NCBI GenBank assembly: GCA_007922305.1
Contig: ML677365.1
Coordinates: 16,784,281-16,848,280 of the forward strand
DNA from: Dermatemys mawii
Lineage: Eukaryota; Chordata; Testudines; Dermatemydidae
Length of the DNA: 64,000 bases
Reading direction: 5' to 3'
Under the pieces are notes generated by a model, which saw nothing but the letters and a program-made list of their open reading frames with translations, had not been told where the DNA came from and did no database searches. The translations under genes and the position numbers were made by a program. Positions 45,771-58,200 of the stretch are shown one piece after another. The number at the start of each line of letters is the position of its first letter. Within the stretch, counting starts at the first letter, position 1.

Positions 45771-48700
45771 GAAATAAACTGGTTAGTCTCTAAGGTGCCC
45801 CAAGTATTCATCATTTTATTTACACATCCTAACAGTGCACAGGATTAGTGCAAAGGGGGGCAGAAGGGGAATATGAAAAAAAGCAGCAGTTTTATGGTAG
45901 AATTTACCCTATCACATAATCACCTCTCCACTGCTATACACAGGGCTTCATTTTACACATCTAAGGAAGGTGGGAGGGGGTAGGAGTTGTGGAAACAGCT
46001 GCTCAGTGTGGGGTGTTTGCCTGGGAGTCACCGATGTCACTGATGGTGTGATTTCCCTTATGAATTACTGTAGCTGTCAGTGTCAGTAACTTCTTGTCCA
46101 TCACTTTCACATGCCACAGAAAGGGTTTGGGCATGTGCAGGAGAAGGAAGCTGCATGCGTCATATCCCACACATGGTACAATTTGTGGCACTCAAAAACA
46201 GCACAGGGTCCTCATGAATAACTTGAGATCCATGGAATCTTCTATATTCTATATTTCTATAGATCTTCAGGCTACCAGAAAATCTTGCTCCAAAGAGTTG
46301 CTAGTCCAACCAGACCCCCACAAGGGAGTATATGCTCCCTTCCACATGTTTTTTATAGGGAGAGGCGCATGCGGCCCTTTTAGCAGAGATTATATATTGA
46401 ATGACAGCTGAGAATCATCTTGCACTATACTGAAGAAAGTTACAAACACATTTTCTGTCTGTTTCTTAGGCATCTGTAATGCATCATCTCCACAGAACTT
46501 AGGCACTTTTATCAATCCCACTGTTTGTGCTTATTTAATAAAGAGAGGCAAGGTTCCCCTCCCCACCCAACGTCTCCTGCCCCCAAATTTTAAACTCCAG
46601 ATAGATAATATCCAAATAAAGCACTACTTCAACCTCTGGGAGCATGGATAGACGTTAGATGAAATTCTCTTCATGGTGCCCCCAGAAGTATTCTGCTTTT
46701 CATAACAAATCATCAGCTATAACAAAGATTTCAGTCCAGATTCTGCTCTACGTCACACTTATGCAATGCCATTGTCTAGGAATTGGAACATATTTAGTCA
46801 TTCCATTTATATCATATCTATGCTGCATTTATCACCATCATATCTAATCTGCAGAGCCAATGGTGCATTATTCCTATTAAAGACACCTTCAGGATGAGAT
46901 TTAAAAGATGTTGCAGCTTTGGATTGTCTTGTTTTCAACAACTTTGGAGACAGTGGAAAAGGTTTTTCACTCCTTCAGTTGCCTCCACATAATGCAATTT
47001 AGAGGATGGTGTGACACAGTCTGTAGAATCAGTCTTCACTAATGTATAAGACGGTTCACAAGAGAGGGTTGCAGACCTGAGAGTGAAGACCTGGATAAAA
47101 GACTGCTCTGCTGGAGTTTTGTTTTCTTTGCCCAAAAGGCCAATGTATATTACTAGCAAAGGGAAACTGAGTCACAGAAGCAATTCTTCACAGCTGGATT
47201 TTTAAAAACCCAACAAAACATTAAGCTGCCTGTCTTTGGGGCTGATCTGTTAGTTTCTGAAGGAAGCATACTCATTTTGTCCACTTCTCTTTCTTTGAAG
47301 AATGAACTCTCATTCTTTAATTTTGTAGTAATAGAAATTGTTAAGGATGAAAGACAAAAAACAAACTTTAAATTTTTCTTTGAGGGAGGCTGAAAGTAGA
47401 AACAAGTATGTGTCAAAAAGTTTTCACAGGAACTTTGAACCAAGACTATTGCTGCACTTCCTGTGCTTCCAACATTAAAAAGTATCATCCTATCTTCCCG
47501 TGGGAATACTACATTCATGGAAAAAGATAATACCATTTAGTCAGTGTATAAGTTGTTAAATCAACTTTGTTCACTGTTGTATTTAGAGATAAAGACAAGT
47601 TTTAATACCACTGTTGTGACACAACAGACAAAACACAAAAAAGAATCTGTTCCCATTTCTCCTAAATATCCTCCCAGAGATCTTAAAAGCTGCTGTATTT
47701 AGAGAGACGCTTCCATTCCACCAAGGAATAGTAAAAAGAATGCATCAAGGTTTGTTTATACCCTCAGGCCGCAAGGGGACTCATGGAGTGGGAGGATAGC
47801 TAGGAAACAGAATTTTTCCCTAACAGCAAGCTCAGTTTCCCACAACAAAAGAAGCCCCAAGCTGCTGTTGGATTACAATTGCTGTCTGGTAGAAATTATT
47901 GTTCTATACACTTCCATGTTAGATTCACTTTATTTTTTTTAAATCCAAAAATGTCCTTGGCACACAGCAAAGTAACAAAAAATTGATGAGAAAAAAAATC
48001 ACAGTACAACCACATTAGAAATTTTAGAGCATTAAAATCACACCCTACAGTGAATTTAGGGTCTATTTATGTAAAACAAACAATTAGATGTATTGTAATA
48101 TTTTTCCTGCATTATTTTTTTTTAAAACAAACATTCCTACTTCCTCTCATTCAGTGTTGGAAGTGAGTTGTCAGAACTAGGGGCCATGTCAATTAATTCA
48201 GCTTGAACTTTGGTGAAGAGAGGTTGTGGACTTCAACCCTGGCCTATTTACAGTTTCCAACCACAACACACAGTCACTTTAATTCAAAATCTCCAAACTC
48301 CATAGGCTACTCCGTACACAAGTATTAGTTCAAAGGGATTAGCATTTAAGTCAAATATGCCCAACCTAATGCAAACTCTAGAAATTAGAGAATAACAAGA
48401 TATGGGATACCTCATAACCATACCTAATGCCCACATAATCCTTCCCATGTGTATGATAAAAGGTACAGGAGATGCAAGTCCACTGCATGTTTGCTCTTGG
48501 AGGCTAGGCCAGTTTCTGTGCACATCTGGGAGAGGGAGTAGCTTAGGCCAGGTCTATACTAGTCGGGGGGTAGCAGGGGGACAAGGCAAAGGGACAAGCT
48601 TCTTCTCCAGCCCTGCAGAGTGGATGTAGAAAAGATCCCATTTAGGCCTGCATTATTTCTTCTTCTGAAGAAATTTCACTGAGAATCTGTTCAAGTGGTA

Positions 48701-49390
48701 TGGCTGGGACAGGCCCATGGAATGGGCCTTATGGCCTTTGCCGCAAACCCGGTGATCCACAGGAATCAATAGGAAACCAGATACCTCAGCATCAGCTCTG
48801 GCCCCTCAGGGCCCTTTCCAGCTCTGGTCAATGTGTATCTATTGGAGCCACGGATGGCCCCAAGACCTGCCCAATTGTGGGGGGAAAGGGCACTCACCCT
48901 ATCAATTTGTTTTTACTGAAAAAATGCTTTATGGCCCAGAAGGGAATTGGAGCAAAACAAAGCTACCATAAAACTAATTCTACAGTATCAAGCCATGGTT
49001 TGCCAGTAAATCTGTTTTCTATCTGTTGCATGTAATGCATCAATGAGAGTTAAAATTGTAGCAAAATTAATTTAAGAGAAAGTTCATTAAAAAATACAAG
49101 GGACAACAAGTTGCAAAGCATGAACATATTCAAGTTTTGAAGTCCCCATATTACTGTTGAAACCAACAGAAAAATATTATTTGCACTTTAGGAAGTTTTA
49201 ATAACTCATTTTGGTCAAGCAAAGCTAAGTGATATAACCCATTACAAATTTAAGAAAAATATTTTCCTGTTTCCTTAATTCCCCATGGACACCTCTACAT
49301 AGTATGAATAAGAGGTCCCTATCACAGAACTTCTAGTTAGTATTTAGAGATGCTTGTTCATTCCCTAACCCCCATTCTCCTGCTCTCTTA

Positions 49391-49735
49391 GGCCCGATTT
49401 ACACTAGTTAGGTCAATATAAGGCAGCTTATTCTGACCCAATGCTGTAGCTTCTACACTAAAACACAGCTCTCACCAATGTAATCTGCCCAGTACACTGA
49501 CTTAACTGCCTCTGTGAGAGGCGTAACACTTACGTCAATGTAGTTAGGTGGACGCAGTGTCAATGTAGACATTGCACTGTTTACATCAACTGTTGCAGCC
49601 TTTCAGAAGCCACCCCACAATGCTTCACACTGACAGTTAAATTGGTGCAAATGTTCCTAGTGAGGATTTAATTACTGTGGTTGCTCTACGTCAACGTAAC
49701 TTAGGTTGACTTAATTTTATAGTGTGGGCTTGCCC
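49391..49735. mobile_element. Foldback MITE, same family as 6327-6684
   Basis: About 345 bp from GGCCCGATTTACACTAG to ATAGTGTGGGCTTGCC, with inner blocks AGGTCAATATAAGGCAGCTT and ACGTCAATGTAGTTAGGT. Non-coding. A short end fragment of a similar element is at about 48545-48580. Confidence 0.7.
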
Positions 49736-51312
49736 TTCCATACACAATACTGTGCTAGCACAATCCTTCCAATACCAACAGCTTATAATTGATAGGAATA
49801 TTCTTCTAAATTCTTCCTTTTCTTGGACAAATGGTTTCTGCACACCAAAGAATCAGGAGCTTTGTTTAAAAAATAAAAATTCTGTTTAAGCAGAGTTCCC
49901 TACTGATTTCAACGAGAGTTCTGCTAAAAACTGATGGTAATAGTTAAACGGTAACTATTTTTCTGAAACTGTAAGAACATTTTACATGTTCTTACTTATC
50001 CAATGAATTTTTTAACATGGCACTCACCAAAAAGAGAAAAACTTAAAAATATGGGATGGCAAAATGTATGGAGAAGCAGAAGTTCCAAGATATCAACAGT
50101 TCGAAGTATAACTAATATTCTTCCATAAAAGAAATGACATGAGACAGACACTTTCGTTATTTACATAGGACTTCATATGCAAAAATATAAGGAAGCAAAG
50201 TGTTTATAGTTAAGGTTGAGTCACAATAAAACTGCATTGAGACAAGTAGTATAACTTATCAGTCACAAGGAAATGCTGCATCAAATTTCTTAGGAGTTCC
50301 ACAGTTGCTACAAAAGCACTAGCGGAGGCCAGCCAGAAGGCCTTAGAAGCAGCCAACCCATATATATAGATGCCACTGCTGGAGAGGGTGGTGTGGGGGT
50401 GGGGGAAGTGTTCCATAGCTTGGCATCTGAGTCTAGCAGCTGCCAAGCAACATTCATTAGTAGCCAGAGTGCTGGCTCCAGTGCTAGAACACATCCAGGA
50501 GGAGAACAAAGGGCAGCAAGCTAAAGACACTTGGAAATTTCGGCCTAAGAGAAGACTGGCATCTGTGCACAATTTCAATTTCCTTTTTAATACCATTGCT
50601 AGAAAACAGATGATGTTGACAGAAGCCTGATCTCTAGATTTATGAATGAAAACTAAACTGATGTTTGTAATCAAGATGAGAGCTTTGTTAGAATTTTGTT
50701 CTAATAGCTCATGTTGGCATTGGCAAGTGGAAAGGAGGAAAGGTCAGATTGTGACTTAAGGCAATAAATAATGTTTGTTGTTTTCACTCCCACTGCAGAT
50801 TGCTTTGTTAAACAAATGACATTTCAGGAAGGTTGGGGCTCTGTTAAAATGCCCACACAGTTAAAGTTTTCCAAATTCCACTGCATATTATGGGCCATGT
50901 CTGAAGGGGTGATGTGTAGGGGAAAGAAGAGAACTCAAATAGGGCCATAAACTAGTCATTGCTACTGGCTGTAAACAAATTTGAGATATGCATAAAAATA
51001 GAGAACTTGTGTAGAACAGTTTTAACAAAAATAATGAACATCTATATGATCTATGCTAAAATGCTGTATACAATCTTTACAGTAGCAAAGGATTGGAAAT
51101 TCAGAAGTGAAAACGTTGGTTATTCAAGCAGTTTAACAATGATCTGCTTAGAAGAAAAAGTAAACAACTTGTCAAGCATTTAATGTTTATAACTAAACTA
51201 AACAGCATTTACTGCACCTTTAAGAAAACACAATCTACCATAGATAATATGGGCTTGGAGAAGACTGGATGCCAGACTATACAAATGAAATATTAGCTTA
51301 GGCATGATAGAC

Positions 51313-53326
51313 TTTATTTTGGCACTTTAACAAATATTTTATTTTACAGCAGTGGCACAGCATTTGCCTGAAATTTCTTTTTCTTGGCACTGCTATTTCA
51401 AGCAGTTATTTTAACTGAACTTCACTAAATATTGCACAATGAGATATACCTGTTCAATATGGACCCTGTTTTTAATTGGTGAAGATATATGACTTCAGAA
51501 AGTGTAAGTTGTTAAAAAGCTATTATTATAGTGCAGAATCATATTAATTTATCGTAAATGACCACTGGACTTGGGGCAGCAACAAATATAAGCTGAGAGA
51601 TTCATTTCCCTGGAGACCTACTATATTGTATATACAAAGATATATACTTGTGGGAAGTAGTTCAGTTCAATCTTCTGCCCACCTAGTTTTGAAATTAAGA
51701 AATCAGAAAAGAAGAAATTAACAGACTTGAGGACAGCGCCTAATGTAGGCAAGCATGCTGCTGTCATCTCCATAGGTCTACCTGTTGCACAGCTATCTGA
51801 ATCCTAACTAACAGATCTTTTTCTCTTCTACTTGGAATACGTCTTTCTTCTCATATAAAGTTATTCCACTTCTCAATTCTCTTTCTGGAGTCTGAGCTGA
51901 ATCAAGCTGAGGTCCTCCAAAGGTGGAATAAAAGAATGAATAAATAAATTATATCCATAATAAATTAAACCAAGTACTCCTTTGAGTTTTACAACCTGAA
52001 ATTAACATTTGCAGGAAGTATACGTCTCTGCCAATGCTGCCATTGACTACAATTCAAAGACTGAAATCCTCATAATTAACAGGCAAGTTCCAAGCACGTA
52101 TGCAAAGAAACACTGAGCACTTTCCCTGCCACTTCTGAATCTCTGTTCAAGCATGAGCCTTGTCAATGTGTATTTTTGATCCTGGGTTTCCAAATAACAT
52201 CCTCCAAGATTTAATAGACATAATTTGTGATATTAAACATAACCAAGTGGGAATAAAATGAAAAAAGTACACAAGTATATGACTATGAAATTTCAATATT
52301 AGGCCACATGATTTATTCAGTAGTGTTTATGTTTCCAAATTACAATTTATGTCTATCCATGTAAGACTACAAAAGTTACCATCAGAATTCTGTGCTTATA
52401 AAATACCAACATTTTCTTTTACTGTTATATATTCATTAACACCAGTCTGCGACGAGTTACATAGAATCATAGGCACTTCAAAGGCTTTAAAAGACGTTTA
52501 CAACTTAAATGTATTTTTAAGAACAAAAATTGATTTTTAAACCCCTACTTGTAACTTCAAATGGCAAGAAATTAACAAATACAGTGGCCATAGAAATCTG
52601 CAGCAACTTCTCAGAATACTGTTAGAGTCTTTGGGTTTGCTTAGGTTTGTCAGTAGCTTACTTCAAATCTTCCTTAAAGATTTGTTTAGTAAGGATATGA
52701 CTATACAGTTTGGAGTAATAATCCAATTTTACACATTAATTTGCTATTACAATTTCACTGACGCTACAGTTACATTGAGAAACAATGCAAAGTGTAAAAT
52801 TGATATTTGGACACAAATTTATACAAAGTGGAGATTAAAGTTTACATAGCTGAAAAATTACATTTACACTAAAAGCTACTGTTATCTGAATTATTCAAAG
52901 ACAAATTGCACCATGACAATTAAAAAAAGGCATTTTTGGAAACAGATAAATTAATGAAATAAAAACTAACCTGTAAGATCAATCTGAGACATGCTAACAA
53001 AAATTAAACTTTCATTGAGCCATAGGATAAAACAATCATTTTCATTATTTTATATTTATGCATAAAGTTTTAAAAATGATTCAGTGAACATCAATGGTTT
53101 TATAAAATAATGCTTTACCACTGTTATTCACAGAACACGGCAAATGTTAAGTTTTAATTTTACATTTTTTTTAAAGGAATACATGAAAAGTTTTAAATAC
53201 AATGGGATTTTATCATAAAGGTGCCATAATGGCTCTTTAAAGGAAAAAAGATCTTCATTATTCTATGCAAAAGCTTTATTTAAAAGAGTTCAGTGATCTC
53301 ATAAATAGAGACACTAAGTAGGAATT
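51313..53326 (-). other. SDC2: Probable SDC2 3' UTR
   Basis: About 2 kb after the SDC2 stop that is AT-rich and free of any repeat I recognise. This fits the long 3' UTR known for syndecan-2. Candidate poly(A) signals (AATAAA on the minus strand) are at 51338-51343 and 51313-51318, with another close to the stop near 53274. The actual end is not determined. Confidence 0.45.
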
Positions 53327-53490
53327 TTATGCATAAAACTCCTTAGTTGGTGCCTTTTGATAGGCAGCACTGGATGGTTTACGTTCACCAAGGTCGTAGC
53401 TGCCTTCATCCTTCTTCCTCATGCGATATACCAACAGCAAGATAAGGAAAATTGCGAAGAGAAAACCAATAACTCCACCGGCAATAACAG
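53327..53490 (-). CDS. SDC2: SDC2 last coding exon (transmembrane and cytoplasmic domains)
   Basis: Last coding exon of syndecan-2, a single-pass heparan sulfate proteoglycan and co-receptor for growth factors and matrix. It begins after an acceptor (TTTTATTGCAG, AG at 53492-53491) and ends at a TAA stop at 53329-53327. It encodes the transmembrane segment with its GGVIG motif (GxxxG-type, known to drive syndecan dimerisation), the membrane-proximal C1 region ([17 protein letters not shown]), a variable region ([11 protein letters not shown]) and the C-terminal EFYA PDZ ligand that binds syntenin and CASK in known syndecans. As I recall it, this exon is essentially identical to the human protein, in contrast with the diverged ectodomain exons. 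Confidence 0.97.
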
Positions 53491-54979
53491 CTGCAATAAA
53501 ATGAACAAATTTTCACAATATGCCAAAATAAGACCCATAGCTCCAAATTTGTTTTCCAATACACAAAATATTTACTATCCTTTTAAAATTTAAAAAACTG
53601 GCTCCAATTAAGTGACTATCTTGATTGGCTTTTTTATCAAATCATGGTGAATAGATTTTTAAACAGAAAAACATTTCAGTAAAGAGTTTTGTTTTAAAGT
53701 CAAAGACACAATATGGCGCATAGTTCTAAAGAAATTAAAAAGTACAGCTCAAAGTAGTAATATTTTTAGTTAACAAAAAGTTAATAATGCTCCCAGAGCG
53801 TAACAACAACATGATCAAATATAACCATAAAATCTCAGCTGCTTCTGAACTTACTTTTAGCAAAGGGCAGTAACTTTTCTAACGTTAAAATTACATACAA
53901 TTTACTCTTGATTACGATTTTGTTTTACCAAGGAAGAAACTGATCAATGCCATGTCTCCTTCAGTTTGTTACTCTATGACCTAAGCCTAAAAATACATTT
54001 CCTGATAATAAACATTGTATCCCTTTCATTTAGCCCAAAAATGAGGACATTTCATTTGTCATGTATTTGCCAGCGTGTACAAACTAACAATTCAAACTAC
54101 ACTTATCAAATCTGAATATTTCCACTGGCTATGCTATGTCAGTGCTAGTTTTCTTTTATCCAAACCCCTTGAGCTTCAGGGAAATTCATATCCAGAATTC
54201 TGTGACTTGAACTCACTTCTAGGGCTGAAACACCATCACTTTTTTGGGATATGCCACAAAAATAAATGCACTTCCACAACAGTTTGGATGCCCAATTTCA
54301 ACTGATAGAAGGATTTCACAGTTATAAATTCCTGGAAATTAATGCCTATTATAAGAAAAACAGCACAGCTATACTAGTGTGACACTATCTGGTGATGCTC
54401 TGCTATAAGCTATACAAAATGAGGGGACAGCTTGTGTCTCCCTGGTCCACACATGGAGATCATCCTCCATATACAGACATCCCTGCTTCTCCATGAAAAG
54501 GGAGAATGGAGGTTCCTCCATTACATCATCTCCTCTGTCCCTCAAACAGCACTCAAGAGGGACAAAGCCTGCCAGGAGAAGGGACTGAAGGTCACATGGG
54601 TTGGGCATAGATCTTTGCCCTACAAATCATCATGGAAACCCAAGTTCAAATTGCAATTCTCCCTTCCTGGGTTCTGAAAGCTAAGAATCCCCAGGAGGAA
54701 GCACTGAACTTTTGGGGGTGGAATACCTTCCAAATAATTGGCAAAAGGGTGAGCTGTAGATTAAATAACTCTGGACTAAGCCCATTTAATTCTCCACAAA
54801 GGAATACTGGCTGCTCTGCAGAAAAGTATAATCCTCAGGATCCCCCAGCAATGTGAAGGGTAACACTCCAGGGACAATATGAATTTTGATTCTTATATTA
54901 TTCTGCAGGTAACACCTTTGTATTTTCTACATTTTTTCCTATTACCTTGTAAAAGAGGCCTTAACTAGCTGCTCCTTAC
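53491..54979 (-). other. SDC2: SDC2 intron between the last two coding exons
   Basis: Defined by the donor at 54979 and acceptor at 53491. I see no repeat or gene in it; the open frames at 54.1-54.9 kb are short and unrelated to known proteins. Confidence 0.9.
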
Positions 54980-55124
54980 CTGCAAGTACTTCTGTTCTCT
55001 GAAAGAGGTTTTCTGAGTGCTTCTCAGTAAATACATCAGTGTCATCACCTGGGTCGTTCTTATTTTTGTTAGCTTTAGAGTCAGGCTTGTGAATATTCTC
55101 TTTGTCATCAATTTCTTCAGGTGA
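54980..55124 (-). CDS. SDC2: SDC2 coding exon 4 (juxtamembrane ectodomain)
   Basis: Internal syndecan-2 exon of 145 nt with an AG acceptor (CTATAG, AG at 55126-55125) and a GTAAGG donor starting at 54979. It joins exon 3 in phase 0 and the last exon in phase 1 (alanine codon split G/CT), which restores the continuous EVLA-AVIAGG junction known from syndecan-2. It begins [10 protein letters not shown] and ends [17 protein letters not shown], the juxtamembrane segment where syndecan ectodomains are shed by metalloproteases. The first half is acidic, lysine-rich and poorly conserved, as is usual for this ectodomain. No frame disruption. Confidence 0.94.
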
Positions 55125-58066
55125 CTATAGTACATTTAAAAAAGCAATGATCACATTATAAAAATGTACATTTCTGCACTTTAAATGGTACTTCTTTAAC
55201 CTAGGTATTCAGAAAATCATATCTAAACATGTACATTCCAACACCAAAACAAAGTAGGAAGCACTAGTAAATTTATATAAAACTGATACAGTCATCATGA
55301 TGTTGAAACATGAAACCTGTACCTATGAGATGTGTGCAATTATATTTTCCACATCTGTAAAAGTGCATTAAGTCACAAGATGAAAAGTCCTAAATGTCCA
55401 CAGAATTACTAAACATAAAAAATTAAAGTCAAATGAACATGCTACATTTGTTCAGTGGCCACATCACTGTGAGATCCACATTGAGTGTCTATATTGCTTT
55501 CAAATATCATTCCCTTGGATAGGTTATCCTGATGAAACCAAAAAAGATGCAGTTTCTGATAAGCCAGTTAGGAGGAACAGCTAACCGCAGGGAAGGTAGA
55601 GTAAAAATACAGCAGGATTTACAGACAGTACAGAATTTGGCAGAAATCAATACAGTGAGATTCAGTAAAGATAGATGAATGTGGTTTACATGGGGAGAGA
55701 ATATTATCCACATGTATGAAACAAGAGAATGAAGTTAGGAAACCTAAAATCATTATATGCTGATAAAGTAATCATGGGTGTGTAAATATTAGCCCCCCAC
55801 CATAATAATATTGATAATGTTGTAATAAAATGTATCAAAGATATTACATGCAAGACCACAGAATTATTAGTCCCCTTTGTAGAATACCTGTGAGGTTAGT
55901 TCTGCCATACTACAGGCAGTCTGAGGTTCCACCTTAGAGTAAGAATTTAAAAGAATCTAAAAAAGGCAACAAGTGACGAAAGGTGTAGAAAACATGATTT
56001 ATAAACAGAGAACAGAGTCTGTACAGTCTAGAGAAAAGATAAAGTCTTTATGATAATTCCTTGAGTATTATGTAGACTAGCAAGAAGGAAGTAGTAGTCA
56101 AAGCACATTTTTTAAAAAGTAGCAAGGTCTAAAATAAGGCAAAAGGATAGAATAATTAGTAATCGCTATCATAGTGAGGTCAATGAGACTTTGTTAAGAA
56201 GACTGTGGAGTCACCATTACTGGAGACTGACACAGCAAACAAGATTATTAAATATAATATAATATATAATTTATATATATTACTTGTATTACCACAGCAC
56301 CTAAGAGCCCTAGTCATGGACCACTGAGCTAATGTGATTCTGCAGAAAGCTATGAGTAATATTCTGCAAGGATACAGAGAGACAGACTAGATCGTTCAAG
56401 AGGACCTTGTTTTCATAGCATTCAAATAATACCAGTACCTCAACTCCTGAAAATTAGTGCTACTGTGCTCTCTGCTGCTTTCAGAGTGAGCCATCCCCTT
56501 TACATTGAGTGATAAGAAAACAAATTAATCTATCCCTCAGATTTGGGAATCTGTCTGCTAGTCTGACTTTGGAATGGATCTATAACCTGAAACAGCAGCA
56601 TATAAAGATCAGTCTTTGTTCCACATTTATACACCAATAAAGAAAGATCAAGCTTCTGGTCCTCTTCTCTGAGTCCCTTCACAGAGCCTTCCCTGCTTTT
56701 CTCCACACCACGCAGTCCCCACGTCAATATTTTAATACTAACTGCAATCATCTTTTTCCAAGGTATTTTCCACACTGCTTTCAATATTTTTTAAATTTTA
56801 TTATCCACACACAAAAACCCAAGCACAGCAATAAGCTATTAAAACATTAGCAAAATCTTTTCAATGTATAGAAACTAATTGAATTGATTACTTTACTGTT
56901 TCCCAAACAGCTGTATATGTGACCAGCTCTTCTTTTTTGAAAGAAACATTCATACTCAGATCTTCTGCCCCATAGTTTAATAAGCACTGGATTCAGCATG
57001 CCCAAGCATATCTACTAAAAATGGCTTTAATGACCTTATTTTGCATGCCCTTCTTTATATTTTATTTTACTTTTTTTCTCCCTCTATACAAACAATAATA
57101 AATATTGTCCTTATGTAAACTGACAGTCCTCACAACCAAAGGGAAAGATGCTCAAAAGTGATTAGACATATCTTGAAAAGGGTCTGATTTGCAGAGCACA
57201 TGCCCTCTGTAAATGAGACCCTCTTCAAGATGTCAAGTCAGGCACCCAAGAATCACGAGCCAGTTTGGAAGATATTGACCAAAGCTGACTCTCCAGCCAA
57301 GAAGATGAAGAGGACAGGCAGCAATAGCACAAACTTCCTCATAGTACTTGGCCAACAAGTCTCTGATCTAAAAGACCATCTCTAAGCATGAAGGAGCAGT
57401 TCTTGTCATAAGCATTTAATCCTGGCATTTCTGGTACTTCTGTCAGTATGTGTGTCTCACTTCTAATAGTGATTCTGTGATGTGAATACCTGTTGACTAT
57501 TCTTTTAACCATTGTCATCTCAACTGTTTTCTATCTGTGTGTCAATGGAACTGGTGAATGACACAGTAAGCATTGCAAAATACCATGTTAGAATTTTAAG
57601 GATGATATTTTCCTCAAGAGAAACCTAGAGAAAAGCACAAAACATACCACAGAAACAAACAAATTATCCTTTTTATGGGCGAGTGAGGGGAGGCAGCTTA
57701 ATACATGGCTTATTTAGCAACCCTTTTGGAGACATTAGGAAAGGTTAAGACTATATTTCATGTTCACCTTTACCTATGTGTTCATGAGAAGATGTGCTGT
57801 CCTGCTCTCGACACTCTCTTCCTGGAAGTGAAATCCAGAGCTGGTACACTGGTTCTATATTGGGAATTAGAAGCTCTAGGGCCAGTTCTACATTTGATTT
57901 AACAGAGTGTAGTAATATTAGGTAAGGTTTTTATGATTATTATAGGCACAACCATTCACCAAGTATATTTCCAAATAACCTTTTAAGGCATACAGAATTA
58001 TGTTTGATTAATTATTATTAATTAATATTATTACTGTGCTGCAGTAAAAAGTAATTGCCCACAAAC
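55125..58066 (-). other. SDC2: SDC2 intron between coding exons 3 and 4
   Basis: Defined by the donor at 58066 and acceptor at 55125. It holds a short old repeat near 56280-56340 with the same family tail as 1400-1510 but in opposite orientation (CCACAGCACCTAAGAGCC), and otherwise nothing I can name. Confidence 0.88.
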
Positions 58067-58200
58067 CTTGGTTTGTGCAGGAATCTTGGTCTGTGTTTTC
58101 AGTGTAGTTGTCTCAGCTTTAGGCACATCACTAGTTGATGGAATCTTTGGAAGTGTTCTAGACGTTGCTATCACTATGTTACCTTCATCTTCTTCAGCTC
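58067..58200 (-). CDS. SDC2: SDC2 coding exon 3 (ectodomain)
   Basis: Internal syndecan-2 exon of 134 nt, acceptor TTTTGTTTTAG (AG at 58202-58201), donor GTTTGT starting at 58066. Phases fit the known gene: it starts with two bases completing a glycine codon (the end of the SGSG glycosaminoglycan-attachment segment encoded upstream) and ends on a complete AAG codon. The product runs from [19 protein letters not shown] to KIPAQTK, and the KAETTT and KIPAQTK parts match the human exon clearly. The donor is weaker than average (GTTTGT). Upstream exons 1 and 2, with signal peptide and attachment sites, were not found up to 64000 and should lie beyond the window. Confidence 0.92.

Larger units (their letters stand above)
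44941..45812 (+). mobile_element. Penelope-like retroelement, 3' part
   Basis: Encodes the end of the ORF with a GIY-YIG-type endonuclease remnant and then a 3' tail with the hallmark block CACGAAAGCTTATGCT and GGTTAGTCTCTAAGGTGCC. Truncated at its 5' side; the RT domain is not seen. Confidence 0.78.
36891..51312. other. SDC2-CPQ intergenic region
   Basis: Between the CpG island and the presumed SDC2 3' end. It is filled with transposon copies listed separately. The stretches 45.82-48.5 kb, 49.74-51.3 kb and 42.34-42.9 kb show no feature I can support. Confidence 0.6.

Noticed and set aside
50210..50674. 154-codon open frame on the minus strand
   Set aside because: Cysteine/serine/leucine-rich peptide with no recognisable domain, no splice context and an equally plausible frame on the other strand.
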